A stretch of 64,000 nucleotides of DNA from positions 69,248,121 to 69,312,120 of the forward strand of contig CM040421.1 of the NCBI GenBank assembly GCA_022702705.1. Direction: 5' to 3'. The position numbers were made by a program, and so were the translations under genes. Positions 26,129 through 36,298 of the stretch are shown here, one piece after another (positions within the stretch are counted from its first letter, which is position 1; the number at the start of each line of letters is the position of its first letter). Below the pieces are notes generated by a model. That model was not told where the DNA came from. It made no database searches and saw nothing but the letters and a program-made list of their open reading frames with translations. The stretch is from Papilionanthe hookeriana x Papilionanthe teres. Its lineage: Eukaryota > Streptophyta > Magnoliopsida > Asparagales > Orchidaceae.

Positions 26129-28042
26129 TGATCCCTTAATAGCAAGGTGATATACCTAAAATATATAATATTTTTATACACATTTTTATACCTATTTTTG
26201 ATGATATTGTACTTTAATGGAAGATATTTGTGTTTTTTTCTTTCATGTACAAATAAATGGACTAAATATGGCAAAAGGAGTGAAAAAGGATCAAATTTGG
26301 AGCAAAATAGAAGAAGGTGTTAAAATGAACTGGGGTGCCTAAGAGCCCAGATATGGCATCTAAGTATCAGCAGATAGAGAAGGCTGTGCCTAAGCGCCAG
26401 AGACCTCGAGCTTAAGCGCATGGTAGTTACTTTGCAATTTCAGGGAATTTTTGGTGAATGTTGAAGAGGTGTTTAAAGCATCATTCAGTACAAACATAGG
26501 TAACTGATCAAGGGTGCCAAAAGATATTCAAATTTCACTTGAAAGAAAGCATCTCTTGGGTAGATTCATTGAATATGGACATATTTTGAAGAAACACCAA
26601 GGCACCTTTTGAGAAAATATAAAAGAATGAACTTGAAGGAGAGAGAAGAGAGTCTATGGAGAGAGTTTTAGAGAGGCTGTAGAGAGAGTTTTAGAGAGAG
26701 TTTTATAGTAAGAAGTTGTAGGATTCTTAGGGTTTCTTCACACTTATCTCATTCCTAGTGAAAGGTAAGGTGAGTAGAGATTTCTAAATAAAAATCCATT
26801 GTCTTAGAGAGATTTAACCCTCTTGGGTTGGGCGACAATTTCATGAGAGTTTTGTAAGGGAAAGGAAGAGATTCAAAGGAACTTTAAGGGTTTGGTGGAG
26901 AGGAACTTGAGATAAGTTTTTATCTTTGTACTTCATTTGGTTTTAATTGAGACTTCTTGGGTTTTCTACATGATTTCTATTTTTAAAACTACTTATTGTG
27001 TTTTCTCCATAGATTCTGAGTAGTCTTCTTTATCTTTTTCCTTAAAATGAAAAGTAATTAAGTTTTGGATGGATGTTGTGGAAGTGTTGATCTATAATGT
27101 TGGAAGAAGTTGTGTTGATTTAATCCTTGCACTTCATTTACTTCTTAGTTTGACCAATTAAGATGCTAACATTTGTTCTGAGAACATGTAAAATCCTAGT
27201 AGGTATTGTCTCAATCAACAATAGGTAGAAATCACATGAGATTGTATAGATGATAAAGTAATTCATATAATTTTGTGCAAATAAATAGGGAAATATACTT
27301 TGATGGGTGTATAATTAGAGGACCTTAGGATGACAGAGTAAAGCCCCCAATTTGGTTTATTGTTTTAGGTTTTGATGCAAGATGTTAGCCCCCATGTGGA
27401 GGGAAATGAGAGAACTCTAGAGTGAGAGCTAGTATCTTCCCTACCTAACCAGTCTTCAAAACTATTCAAACTTTAAACTATCAAATGTTCTTTTTATCAT
27501 CTCTAGAAAGGGTAAAGAATATTATTGCTCCTATTTGGCACAACACATTTTGAATACTTCCACAACCGAACTCTTGTACTTATTACTTATTCATGATAAG
27601 GAAAAATATAATTTCATCTATACTTATTTAATCTTACAAAAATCTCATTATAGTTAGTTAATTGCTTACTTTATTTCAAAATTTAAGAAAATACCAAAAA
27701 GATTTTGCATTTTAAAGTTTTCTATTATCTAATACTATTTAAGTAAGTATCTTTTTCTAAATAAATTTTGTGATCTAAAAATATTTTTATCTTTTAAATA
27801 TCCAAAACTTCTCCCCAAGGGATTTATATTTCGGGGCTTAATCAGAATGTCCTATATTACTTGATATCGATACATATACTTACGTAGAATCCCTAAAATT
27901 AAATATAACTGTTGAATTCTTATTTATATCGGAATCAAGTTTTTAGTGCCATTGTAAAGTAGAAATTTTTTATATCATAAATATAATTATAATCTTATTA
28001 CCACAAGTAAAAATATACCGGTACCCGTGTGTAAGGGATCAA
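26129..28042 (+). mobile_element. Athila element 2, 5' LTR
   Basis: It starts TGATCCC at 26129 after Tat/Ogre-like sequence. It contains decayed GCGCC boxes (26325-26425), a TATA-like TATAAAAG (26618-26625), a GAGAGA-rich leader and the GATACATATACTTACGTAG block near 27870. Its right end is ambiguous: GGAATCA at 27931-27937 and GGATCA at 28037-28042 are both followed by AGTTTTT and a PBS-like string. The predicted 5-bp target duplication (TATCT, 26124-26128) has no visible partner because the element's 3' end is lost. Confidence 0.75.
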
Positions 28043-28047
28043 GTTTT

Positions 28048-28065
28048 TGGTGCCTTTGCCAGGAA
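28048..28065 (+). other. Primer binding site (tRNA-Asp type), element 2
   Basis: TGGTGCCTTTGCCAGGAA resembles the TGGCGCCGTTGCCGGGG site complementary to tRNA-Asp that Athila elements use, with C-to-T-like decay. A second, weaker copy, TAGTGCCATTGTAAAG, lies at 27944-27959. Confidence 0.65.
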
Positions 28066-28310
28066 GAATTGAATTTACTTTGGATTTGAATTACAAAGTG
28101 AAATTAAATAAAATATTTAGAAAAGCAAAATTTCTATTTTTACAATGTCTTATTTAAACCTTATATGTTTCTATGCGTTTTATTTTTATTTTTATTTTCA
28201 TTGTTGTGTTGTAATAGTTTTTGCGTAGTTCAGGTTCTGAATAACTTATGCGATACAATTCTGAATTAGAATGAACTATTAGAAAAATTAAAAAAAATTA
28301 AAAATATAGA

Positions 28311-29330
28311 ATAAATTCAAAATTTTCAAGAAATGACAAACCAATTAATCAAAATGCTGAAATTCATCATGAATTAAGACCTTTAAAAGATTATGCATAC
28401 CCTACAGAGAATGAACTTCATGGTAGTATTCAAAATCCCACTCTAGCTGCTAATTCATTTGAACTTAAATCTGCTATTATCTAAATGGTATCTAATAATC
28501 AGTTTGGGAGAGCACCAACTGAAGATCCAAATTTACATCTTGCCATTTTTCTAGAATTGTGCGCTACATTTAAAATTGATGTTGTTTATGATGATGCTAT
28601 TAGGATTATGCTTTTTCCATTCTCACTTAGGGATAAGGCTAAGATATGGTTGAATTCATTAGCATCTGTATCTATCAAAACTTGGGCTGATTTATCACAT
28701 AAATTCCTTGCTAAATATTTTCCACCATAAAATACTACAAAGCTTAGAAATGATATTACATCTTTTTGTCAGTTTGAAGGGGAATCTATTTATGAAGCTT
28801 GTGAAAGATTTAAGAAATTCCTAAGAAAGTGTTCACACCATACTGTGCCAGATTGGTTAATTATTTAAAATTTTTATAATGGATTAGCTGAATCTCTTAG
28901 ATCTATTATTGATGCCGCTGCTGGTGGTTCATTGATGTCGAAACCATTTCCTGAAGCTTACACTTTAATTGAAAAAATGGCTACTAATAATTTTTAATGG
29001 CCTTCTGAAATGGTACATCCTAAAAAGGTAGCCAATATTCATGAATCTGAAGCTTTTGCCATGTTAGCAAATCAAGTTGCTACAATTTCAAGGAAGATAG
29101 ACCAATTTGAAATGAATTTTTCTCAACCAATTTCAATGATTGAAGAGAATTCATTAGGCCAAATGGTAGATTCTCAAACATCAATTGAGACTTTAAATGC
29201 TATAAATAATAAGTCTAATAACCTATATTTGAACTACTATAACCTAGGTTGGAAAAACCATCCTAACTTTAATTGGAATAATAATTCGATTGTACTAATC
29301 AGTAATGGAGGAGCAACCAAGTAAACCCAT
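28311..29330 (+). pseudogene. gag: Athila element 2, gag (capsid part)
   Basis: One frame reads through LKDYAYP, the typical Athila gag entry FELKSAII, then NQFGRAPTEDPNLHLAIFLE, PFSLRDKAKIWLNSL and WADLSHKFLAKYFPP (retrotransposon gag domain). It continues through FEGESIYEACERFK and VPDWLI to the helical region ESEAFAMLANQVATISRKID. In-frame stops interrupt it at about 28482, 28728, 28866 and 28996, and it loses frame at about 29323. The product packaged element RNA in cytoplasmic particles in active relatives. Confidence 0.8.
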
Positions 29331-30370
29331 TGAGGAACTGAAACAACCAAGGCAATTGTAATTATAGACCTACTTTTCGCCCAGGTTTCAATAATAATCG
29401 ACAATTTAAGGATAAGAAGTTTCCTATAGAAGAAGTGGTGTTACAAATGGGAAATCAGTTACAAAGTTAAGGAGCTGCTATAAGAAATATTGAGAATCAG
29501 TTGGGGCAAATTGTAAATTCATTAAGTAATAGAACCCAAGGAACACTTCCTAGTAATACTGAAGTAAATCTAAAAGAACAGATTAAAGAATAAGTAAAGG
29601 CTGTCAACTTAGAAGTGGAAGAGAGTTGGAAGGTAGAGTTCAAAAAGAGATTGAAGTTGAGAAAGAAGAAATTGAAAAACCTAAAGAGCACGCTCCAGAA
29701 GGTTTTGAGTGACCTATTTCTCCACTTAAGATTGCTTTATAAAAACTACCACCACCTCCATTTCCTCAAAGACTTCATAAAAAAAAGTTGGATAAACAAT
29801 TTTCAAAATTTCTAGAAATCTTTAAAAAGCTTACAATTAATATTTCTTTTGCTGAAGCTTTAGAACAAATGCCAAGTTATGTGAAATTTATGAAGGATAT
29901 TATTAATAGAAAATGGAAGTTTAAAGATAATGAGACAGTTGCACTTAGTGAGGAGCGTAATGCTATAATTCAGAAAAAAATTTCTGAAAAGGTTAAAGAT
30001 CCTGGAAGTTTCATAATTCCATGTGCAATTGGAGACAGATTTTTTAGGAAAGCTTTACGTGATTTGGGTGAAAACATTAACCTTATGCCATTATTTATAT
30101 TTAAAAAATAGGGATTAAGAGAAATATCTCCTACAACTGTAACCTTGCAATTAGCAGATGGTTCTATAAAGAATCCTAAGGGAGTTGTAGAAGATGTTTT
30201 GGTGAAAGTTGATTGATTTTTCTATCTTTTTATTTCATTGTGCTAGATATAGAGGAAGATAAAAAGATGCCTATCATTTTAGGGAGACCTTTCAAAGCTA
30301 CAGGAAAAACAATGATAGATGTGCAAAATGTGGAATTAACTATGCGTGTTAATGATTAAATAGTTACTTT
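29331..30370 (+). pseudogene. pol: Athila element 2, gag C terminus and protease
   Basis: After a frameshift the gag tail (NIENQLGQIVNSLSNRTQGT, TEVNLKEQIKE) is readable. The conserved pre-protease FSKFLEIFKKLTINISFAEA block and LEQMPSYVKFMKDI follow. The aspartic protease shows DLGENINLMPL as its active-site region (D-L-G in place of D-S/T-G, the form usual in Athila), then TTVTLQLADGSIKNPKGVVE and MPIILGRPF. A stop at 30109 (after FKK) and others break it. Confidence 0.75.
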
Positions 30371-30779
30371 TAATATTTCCAAATCAATGAAATTACCTAC
30401 AAAAGGTAAAAACGATGAATGTTTCAGCATGAGATATCTTAGTGAATGCCATTTCAAAACAACTTCAGAAATGAAAGAATTAGAATAAGATCAAGAAGAG
30501 GAATTAGAACATATTAATGATTTTATTGAAGAAGATTCAAATTTTGTTCAAGAAAATTTTGAAGTTTTGGACTTGACAGAGAAAGACAAATCTTTTTGTC
30601 CCTCAATTGAGAAACCTACTAAACTTGAATTGAAGTTACTTCCAAAACATTTAAAATATACCTTTTTAGGTGATTCCTCAACTATGCCGATTATAATTTC
30701 CTCAAACTTAACTTCATAAGAAGAAGAGTGTTTACTGAAAATTTTGAAGAAATAAGAAAGCCTTTGGATGGGCAATTAT
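30371..30779 (+). pseudogene. pol: Athila element 2, protease-RT linker
   Basis: The linker is AT-rich and acidic (for example EEDSNFVQENFE), with stops. A readable PSIEKPTKLELKLLPKHLKY corresponds to the pre-RT segment of Athila polyproteins. Confidence 0.55.
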
Positions 30780-31640
30780 TGATATTAAAGGAATCAGTCA
30801 TTCAATTTGTATGCATAGAATTTTGATAGAAGAAAACTGCGAACCAAGGGCTGATCCTCAAAGGAAATTAAATCCTATTATGAAAGAAATTGTCAAGAAA
30901 GAGATTTTAATATGGTTAGATACTGGAATTATCTATTCTATTTTAGATAGTGCATGGGATAGTCCAATACACTGTGTTCCTAAGAAAAGAGGAGTAACTG
31001 TAATTGTTAATGAACAAAATGAACTGATACCGACAAGACAGTTACAGGATGACAAATATACATTGATTATAGAAAATTAAACCTTTTCATGAGGAAAGAT
31101 TATTTTCTGTTTCCCTTTATGGATCAAATGCTTGATAGACTAGCTGGGCATAAATATTTTTATTTTCTGGATGGATATACTGGTTATCACCAAATACAAA
31201 TTGCTCTAGAGGATCAATAGAAAACAATGTTTACCAGTCCCTATGGTACATTTACTTTTAGAAGAATGCTCTTTGGTTTATGTAATACACCCGCCACTTT
31301 CAAAAAAGTATGATGACTATTTTCTGTGATTTAATTGAAAATGGAATTGAAGTTTTTATGGATGATTTTTTGGTGCTTGGAACTTCAATTGAATCGTGTT
31401 TAGAACATTTATCATGAGTTCTTAATACTATGAAGAAACAAATTTAGTCGTTAATTGGGAAAAATGCGAGTTTATGGTAGCAGTAGAAATTTTTTTGGGA
31501 CATCATATTTCAGAGAAGGTATGGAAGTTAATCCTGCTAACATTCAAGTGATCACTAATTTACTTCATCCAACTAATGTGAGGGAAATTAGGAGTTTTTA
31601 GGACATGCTAGATTTTGCAGGTGATAAATTAAAGATTTTT
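30780..31640 (+). pseudogene. pol: Athila element 2, reverse transcriptase
   Basis: It starts in GISHSICMHRILIEEN and has NPIMKEIVKKEIL and SPIHCVPKKRGVTVIVNEQN. A decayed palm follows with GYHQIQIALEDQ, PYGTFTFRRMLFGLCNTPA and the catalytic FMDD in EVFMDDFLVLG near 31355. Several frameshifts and stops make it inactive. It aligns with 9280-10100 of element 1. Confidence 0.8.
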
Positions 31641-32350
31641 CAAAAATTGCTAAGCCACTATGCCATTTGCTCGAAAAAGATGTGATTTTTAATTTTGATA
31701 AGGATTTCCAAAAATCTTTTGAGCTTTTAAAAGAAAAGTTAATCAGTGCACCAGTTATTATTTCACCAGATTGGAAAAAACCATTTGAATTAATGTGTGA
31801 TGCAAGTGATTATGTTATTGGAGTTGTTTTGGGACATAAATATGATAAAATTTTCAAAGCAATTTACTATGCTAGTAAAAATCTTATTGAAGCTCAAATT
31901 AATTATACCACAACTGAGAAAGAGTTATTAACAACAGTATTTGCCTTTGATAAATTCAAATCAGATTTAACTGAAACTAAATGTGTGGTGCATACTGATC
32001 ATTCTGTTATTAAGTATTTAATGAAAAAGAAGGACACACAACCAAGACTGATAAGATAGATTCTTCTTTTGCAAGAATTTGACTTTGTAATAGTAGATAG
32101 AAAGCGAGCTGATAATCAAATTGCTGATCATTTATCCAGACTTGACTTTGAGAAATTACTTTGTTCTGAAGAAGAAATTAATGAACATTTTCCACATGAA
32201 AAATATTTCAATATTAATGATTGGTGTGTTCCATGGTATGCAGACATTGTGAACTTTATTGTTAGTAACATTTTTTCTTATGGTCTAACACACCTACAAA
32301 GAGGAAACTTTTATCTGAAGCTAAGACTTATTTTTGGGATGACCTATTTT
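31641..32350 (+). pseudogene. pol: Athila element 2, RNase H
   Basis: The open segment from LEKDVIFNFDKDF contains D in CDASDYVIGVVLG, E in TEKELLTTVFAFD and D in VHTDHSVIKYL. A TAG at 32057 replaces the Trp of LIRWILLLQEF seen in element 1, a G-to-A change. Reading resumes with QEFDFVIVDRKRADNQIADH and the linker PWYADIVNFIVSNIF. Confidence 0.8.
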
Positions 32351-32780
32351 TATATAAATAGGGGAAGAATCTGATTATTCTAAGATGTGTGCCTTTAGAA
32401 GAGACTTTAAAATTATTCAAAAATATCATGATTCTAATTTTGGGGGACGTTTTGGTGTTGATAAAACAACATACAAAATCTTGCAATCTGGATTTTATTG
32501 ACCTACTATTTTTAAAGATATTAATGCTTATATTAAAAATTGTGATCAGTTTCAACATGTAGGCAATATTTCTAGGAGAAAACGGATGCCCCTCAATTAT
32601 ATTTTGGAAGTTGAAATATTTGACGTTTGGGATTAGATTTCATGGGACCATTTAAACTATCTTTTAGAAATTTATATATAATGTTAGCAGTAGTCCATGT
32701 GTCTAAATAGATAGAAGCTGTTGCTTTACCTCGATGTGATGCTCAAAGTGTTTCAATGTTCTTAATAACAAATATATTTT
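32351..32780 (+). pseudogene. pol: Athila element 2, integrase N-terminal part
   Basis: The zinc-binding HHCC region (KYHDSNFGGRFG-like, then NCDQFQHVG with one Cys changed) and the start of the core (PLNYILEVEIFDVWD) are readable across stops. Similarity to element 1 ends near 32780 (SVSMFL, then an IF-like string). The remainder of the catalytic core is missing. Confidence 0.7.
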
Positions 32781-33045
32781 GCATAAATATAACAATTAAC
32801 CCAACTAGAACTTTTATTTGGTTGTCTCTGTATATGCATCATATGCTTTTCTTTGTATATAATTGTGTGCTAGGTGAAGAACTAATCTATACCCTTAAAC
32901 ACACTTAGAGCAGATAAATTTATATACAAAACTGCCTCAGACTAACACCACATATAGTAATTCGCCACATGGTACTTCAAGTTATAACGAAATCAAAATT
33001 ACTCCAGAAGATCAGAAAAACGCTACATTATGGACGTCTATTGGA
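32781..33045 (+). other. Foreign filler replacing the integrase core, partly RT-like
   Basis: About 265 bp unlike element 1 replace roughly 550 bp of integrase, including the DDE residues. Near 32968-33058 a frame reads GTSSYNEIKITPEDQKNATL then SIGFYCY. This resembles the palm region (SGYNQI...PED...) of Tat/Ogre-type gypsy RTs rather than any integrase. It is probably filler DNA or a template-switch product; the left 190 bp are unrecognised. Confidence 0.45.
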
Positions 33046-33269
33046 TTTTATTGCTATATAATGTCATATTAAAATTGTTTGCTGGAAAACTTAAGTCGAG
33101 GTGGATGGGCCCATTTATTGTAATAAAAGTTTATTCCTATGCAGCTGTGGATATTAAAGATCCTAAAATTGAGAAAATATTTAAATTAAATGGTCATAGA
33201 CTGAAACATTATTTCTCAGTCGATCAAATTAAACTTGATGAAAATTTAATGCTGGGTCACCCAGAATAA
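33046..33269 (+). pseudogene. pol: Athila element 2, integrase C terminus
   Basis: The C-terminal domain resumes at LLLYNVILKLFAGKLKSRW, followed by MGPFIVIKVYSYAAVDIKDP, and ends at the stop at 33267-33269. It aligns with 11785-12001 of element 1. Confidence 0.75.
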
Positions 33270-33281
33270 GTACTGTGTATG

Positions 33282-33326
33282 TCGGGCTGACGACATAAAA
33301 CCAAGCGCTTTGTGGGAGGCAACCCA
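33282..33326 (+). other. Conserved post-pol block, element 2
   Basis: This is the partner of 12016-12060, with 43 of 45 identical positions, 12 bp after the integrase stop. It ends in TGGGAGGCAACCCA. Confidence 0.7.
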
Positions 33327-33510
33327 TTGTTATCGGTGTGCTTTGCTTTAAGTATGTTTTGTGTGTTTTATTTGGTTTGAAGTAAGAATTATATGGTAGT
33401 ATTTTGCTTATATTATGTTAGTGGAGATTAATGAGACCTTAATTTTTAATTTGGATGAGTTAAAATGAGAATTCAGACGTTTAACAAACTTGTGCTGAAA
33501 TGAGCACTGG

Positions 33511-33668
33511 CAGCTAAGCGCCAGCATTTGGCTCTTAGGCGCCAGAGTTATGAAAAATGTGAAAATTGTGTTTCTAGAAGACATTGTCATGGAGAAGTTG
33601 CATGGCACGTTAGTTGGTAGTTTGTGAACGTGTGAGGACGGATTTAGGCCATCTAAAGTCTATAAATA
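33511..33668 (+). promoter_or_regulatory. GCGCC boxes plus TATA box upstream of ORF A, element 2
   Basis: Boxes CTAAGCGCCAG and CTTAGGCGCCAG lie at 33511-33546, and TATAAATAGGG starts at 33661. The same order (GCGCC boxes, about 100-300 bp, TATAAATAGGG, leader, ORF) is that of the LTR of element 1. The ORF A ATG lies 77 bp downstream. It reads as an internal promoter; this is inference from sequence. Confidence 0.55.
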
Positions 33669-33744
33669 GGGACCAGATTAATGGAAATCCATCTCATTCC
33701 AAAATTTCTATACTAAGAGCCTTACAGAAGAGTTTGAGTTGAAA

Positions 33745-34149
33745 ATGTCTTCTTGGGAGAGTGAAATGATAAAGAAGGAGGATGCAAACAAGATGAAGTT
33801 GATTAGCGAGAGTACGGAAGAGTTATATAATGGATTTCTGGCAGTTAGTATTCAAGGAATAGTAGAGTAGATTGTAAAGATCGAGTATGATGTTGCATCA
33901 ATTGAAGCAAAGGTAAATGAAACTAATGCACATTTAACATATATTGGATGGAAATTGAAGATGCAATTTAGTCATACAATTTATATTGAAGGAGCGGACA
34001 AGGCGATGTATTTAGAAAATAAGTGGATTGAAAAGGATTCTCTCAGATGTCTTCATCAATGTCTGTTCTATCAAATCTATATACCTAATGGTTCAGATGG
34101 AACTAATGGAGGTACTGGATATGTTCCACCTAATGGAGACTGGAATTAA
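33745..34149 (+). pseudogene. Athila ORF A, short coiled-coil form, element 2
   Basis: This is a 134-codon frame with one in-frame TAG (33868). It is predicted to be helical in the middle (YNGFLAVSIQGIVE, then IEYDVASIEAKVNETNAHL), followed by MYLENKWIEKDS and a Gly/Asn-rich tail (GSDGTNGGTG). It matches the ORF at 12623-12971 in element 1 in position, length and motif order. The function is unknown. Just one inactivating change suggests slower decay than pol, or chance. Confidence 0.55.
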
Positions 34150-34551
34150 GTTCTATAGTGTGTTAAGTGTTAGTTATTTGTGCTTTGTAATTAATTAATT
34201 TTGTTAAGAATTAGTGTTTAATGTTTATGTGTGTTGTATGCCATAAGTGTTTGTGTTTTAAGTTTGTGTCTAGTATTTAGTTTAAGTGATTTATTATGAG
34301 TAGAAAAGATGAGATCTTATCCGAGTATCTTGGATTAAAGTTTTATAATTTGTACTTGTAATTTGTATTTGTTTAATTAAGTAAAAGTTTGTGTTTGTGT
34401 AAAACTTGTGTTGAATATTGTTTAATTAAAAGAAGCGTAATTCTGGAGATAAGAAGATTATAAGGTGATGATATACTTATTAAAACAATTTAGGGTTGAT
34501 TAAAGGAGCTAGAATGAGTATTTAACGAAAAAAATCAAAATTAGCGAGTTG
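34150..34551. other. Non-coding spacer, element 2
   Basis: The spacer is AT-rich and rich in GTGTTTGTG strings. No gene or clear repeat is seen. Confidence 0.55.
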
Positions 34552-34622
34552 GCTTCTATGCGCCGAGACCCCGCGCTTACGCACAGAGCTCTGTGGCTAA
34601 GCGCCATACTCTCACGCTTAGG
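34552..34622 (+). promoter_or_regulatory. GCGCC box cluster upstream of ORF B, element 2
   Basis: Four decayed units (TTCTATGCGCCGAGAC, CGCGCTTACGCAC, GGCTAAGCGCCATAC, CTCACGCTTAGG) occupy the same place as 13364-13462 in element 1 and 56170-56275 in element 3. Confidence 0.5.
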
Positions 34623-34779
34623 AGTTGGTTCGCGAAAATTGATTTTCAGGTTTTAAAAACCTAAAAATTGCAAAATTTTCTTTCCTATGGCATTTCGCGG
34701 TTTTGGAGGCTAGGGCATCACCACATTTGCAAATCTTGAACCATTTCAAGTGAAAAGTTTTAGATTTGATCTTCTTGAG

Positions 34780-34985
34780 GTAAGAGCACTTCTTCTAAGT
34801 AAATTTTTTTTATTTTCACCATATATTTGGGGTATTTTAGAGAAATCCGAAAACCACTATTCGTGGTGAAAATTTGATAAAAAGTTTGAGAAATTACTTG
34901 GATTTAGTAGTTTAAGCCTTTAGGAATTGAGTTTAGTAATTTTGAGTTGAATGTGAAATTTATAGTTATTTTATGTAAATTTTAG
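34780..34985 (+). other. Candidate 5'-leader intron of ORF B, element 2
   Basis: A consensus-like donor GAG/GTAAGAGC (34780) and an acceptor TTTTAG (34985), three bases before the ATG, enclose 206 bp. The shared TTTATTTTCACCATA block lies at about 34808-34822. The counterpart in element 3 has the identical GTAAGAGC. Confidence 0.6.
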
Positions 34986-34987
34986 AA

Positions 34988-36121
34988 ATGATACCGAGGA
35001 AGAGCAAAGCTAGAGCCACTTTCAATTATAACAAGTTCATCAGTTCTAAAGCTAAAGATCGTTACGTGCAAGCTTTACAATCACGTAAACTGATCCAGGA
35101 GTGAGGATTTGATAAACCTGGCAGAGAAATATAAGGCATGATTATAAGTCGCCTCTGGGATAAATTCTGTTATTTTACTGTCGTAGTTGTTACTTCTATG
35201 GTTCATGAGTTCTATGCAAACCTCCCGGGATCAGATGAGAACTTTGTTTGGGTACGAGGACAGCTGGTACATTTTACTCCTGAGGTAATTAATGAATTTT
35301 ACCTATTACCGCCTAGTATGCTTTGTTTTTATTCAAATTACAATCCTACTGAGGAAGAATTCGATGAGATTATTTCTCCTTTGACTGATGGGAGGGGGTT
35401 ATGGAAAATTACTAATGAGAGAAGAGTAAACTTCCCTGCATCAAAGTGGAATGCCACCTCCAAAGCCTGGCATTAGTTCATATCATCCGAGCTGCTTCCT
35501 ACAAATCATCTGAGTGAGGTGACTAGAGAAAGAGCCACTTTGAACTATTGTATTCAGCAGAGGAAGGCGATAAACATTGGAAAGATTATTTATGATTGTA
35601 TTTGGAATTCTGCCAAAGCTGCTACCACTGCAGGTATGAAATTTGCTTCCCTTATACATTCATTGTGCGAGTAAGCTGGTGTTAGATCTGAGAATTGAGA
35701 AGAGGTTCTTCAGCCTCTTAATCCTATTAGTAGTTTGAATTTGAATACTTATACTGAGCATTCCATTTTTGGTTGAAGAGGAGGATTTTCTAGAGGTTCC
35801 TGTGCATCTGCTTCTACTGCTTCTACATCTCAGGCATCTTCAAGTCAATTTTTTGATTCACAGATTGAGCTTTTGAATAAGATGGAAGATAATATTAATT
35901 ATACTGCGAATAAAGTGCACAATATAAAGGGGAAAGTAGACCATATTGGGGAATATCTTTTGAGACATAGTGAGTGTGAGGGAAATTATCAGAATTACAT
36001 GGATAGATTGATCAGAGGTGATTTTAGTGCTGTGGTACCCACTCATCCACAATATAGCCCATATGTGCCTACCCGTACCTGGAACGAAGGGGATGATGCA
36101 AAGGAGGAAGAAGATGATTAG
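34988..36121 (+). pseudogene. Athila ORF B (env-position, putative plant transposon protein domain), element 2
   Basis: A 377-codon frame has no frameshift but six in-frame stops (35102, 35132, 35474, 35672, 35696, 35774). The core WDKFCYFTVVVV, VHEFYANLPG, VRGQLVHFTPEVINEFY, then ELLPTNHLSEVTRERATLNY and AINIGKIIYD, matches the putative plant transposon protein domain also seen in elements 1 and 3. A Ser/Thr-rich linker (SCASASTASTSQASSS) and a coiled-coil-like C terminus (IELLNKMEDNINYTANKVHN) precede an acidic end. At least four stops fit CGA or CAA codons turned into TGA or TAA. The function is unknown. Confidence 0.7.
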
Positions 36122-36298
36122 GATTGATATTTCATATGAGTGATGTTATGTTATGTGATTCTTGTGTGGACTTTTTATTTTTGTTGTGTAGTTTATTTTT
36201 ATTTGTGGATGTTAAAGAGGACTACTCTATGTCTTTCATTTTGTTATAATAGTTGCTGAGACACTTTAGTTTGTATTTATTTTAGTTGTGTATGTGTA
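36122..36298 (+). other. Start of element 2 3' UTR, truncated
   Basis: T/G-rich non-coding sequence after ORF B ends abruptly where an antisense Athila LTR begins. The polypurine tracts and 3' LTR expected for element 2 are absent. Confidence 0.6.
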
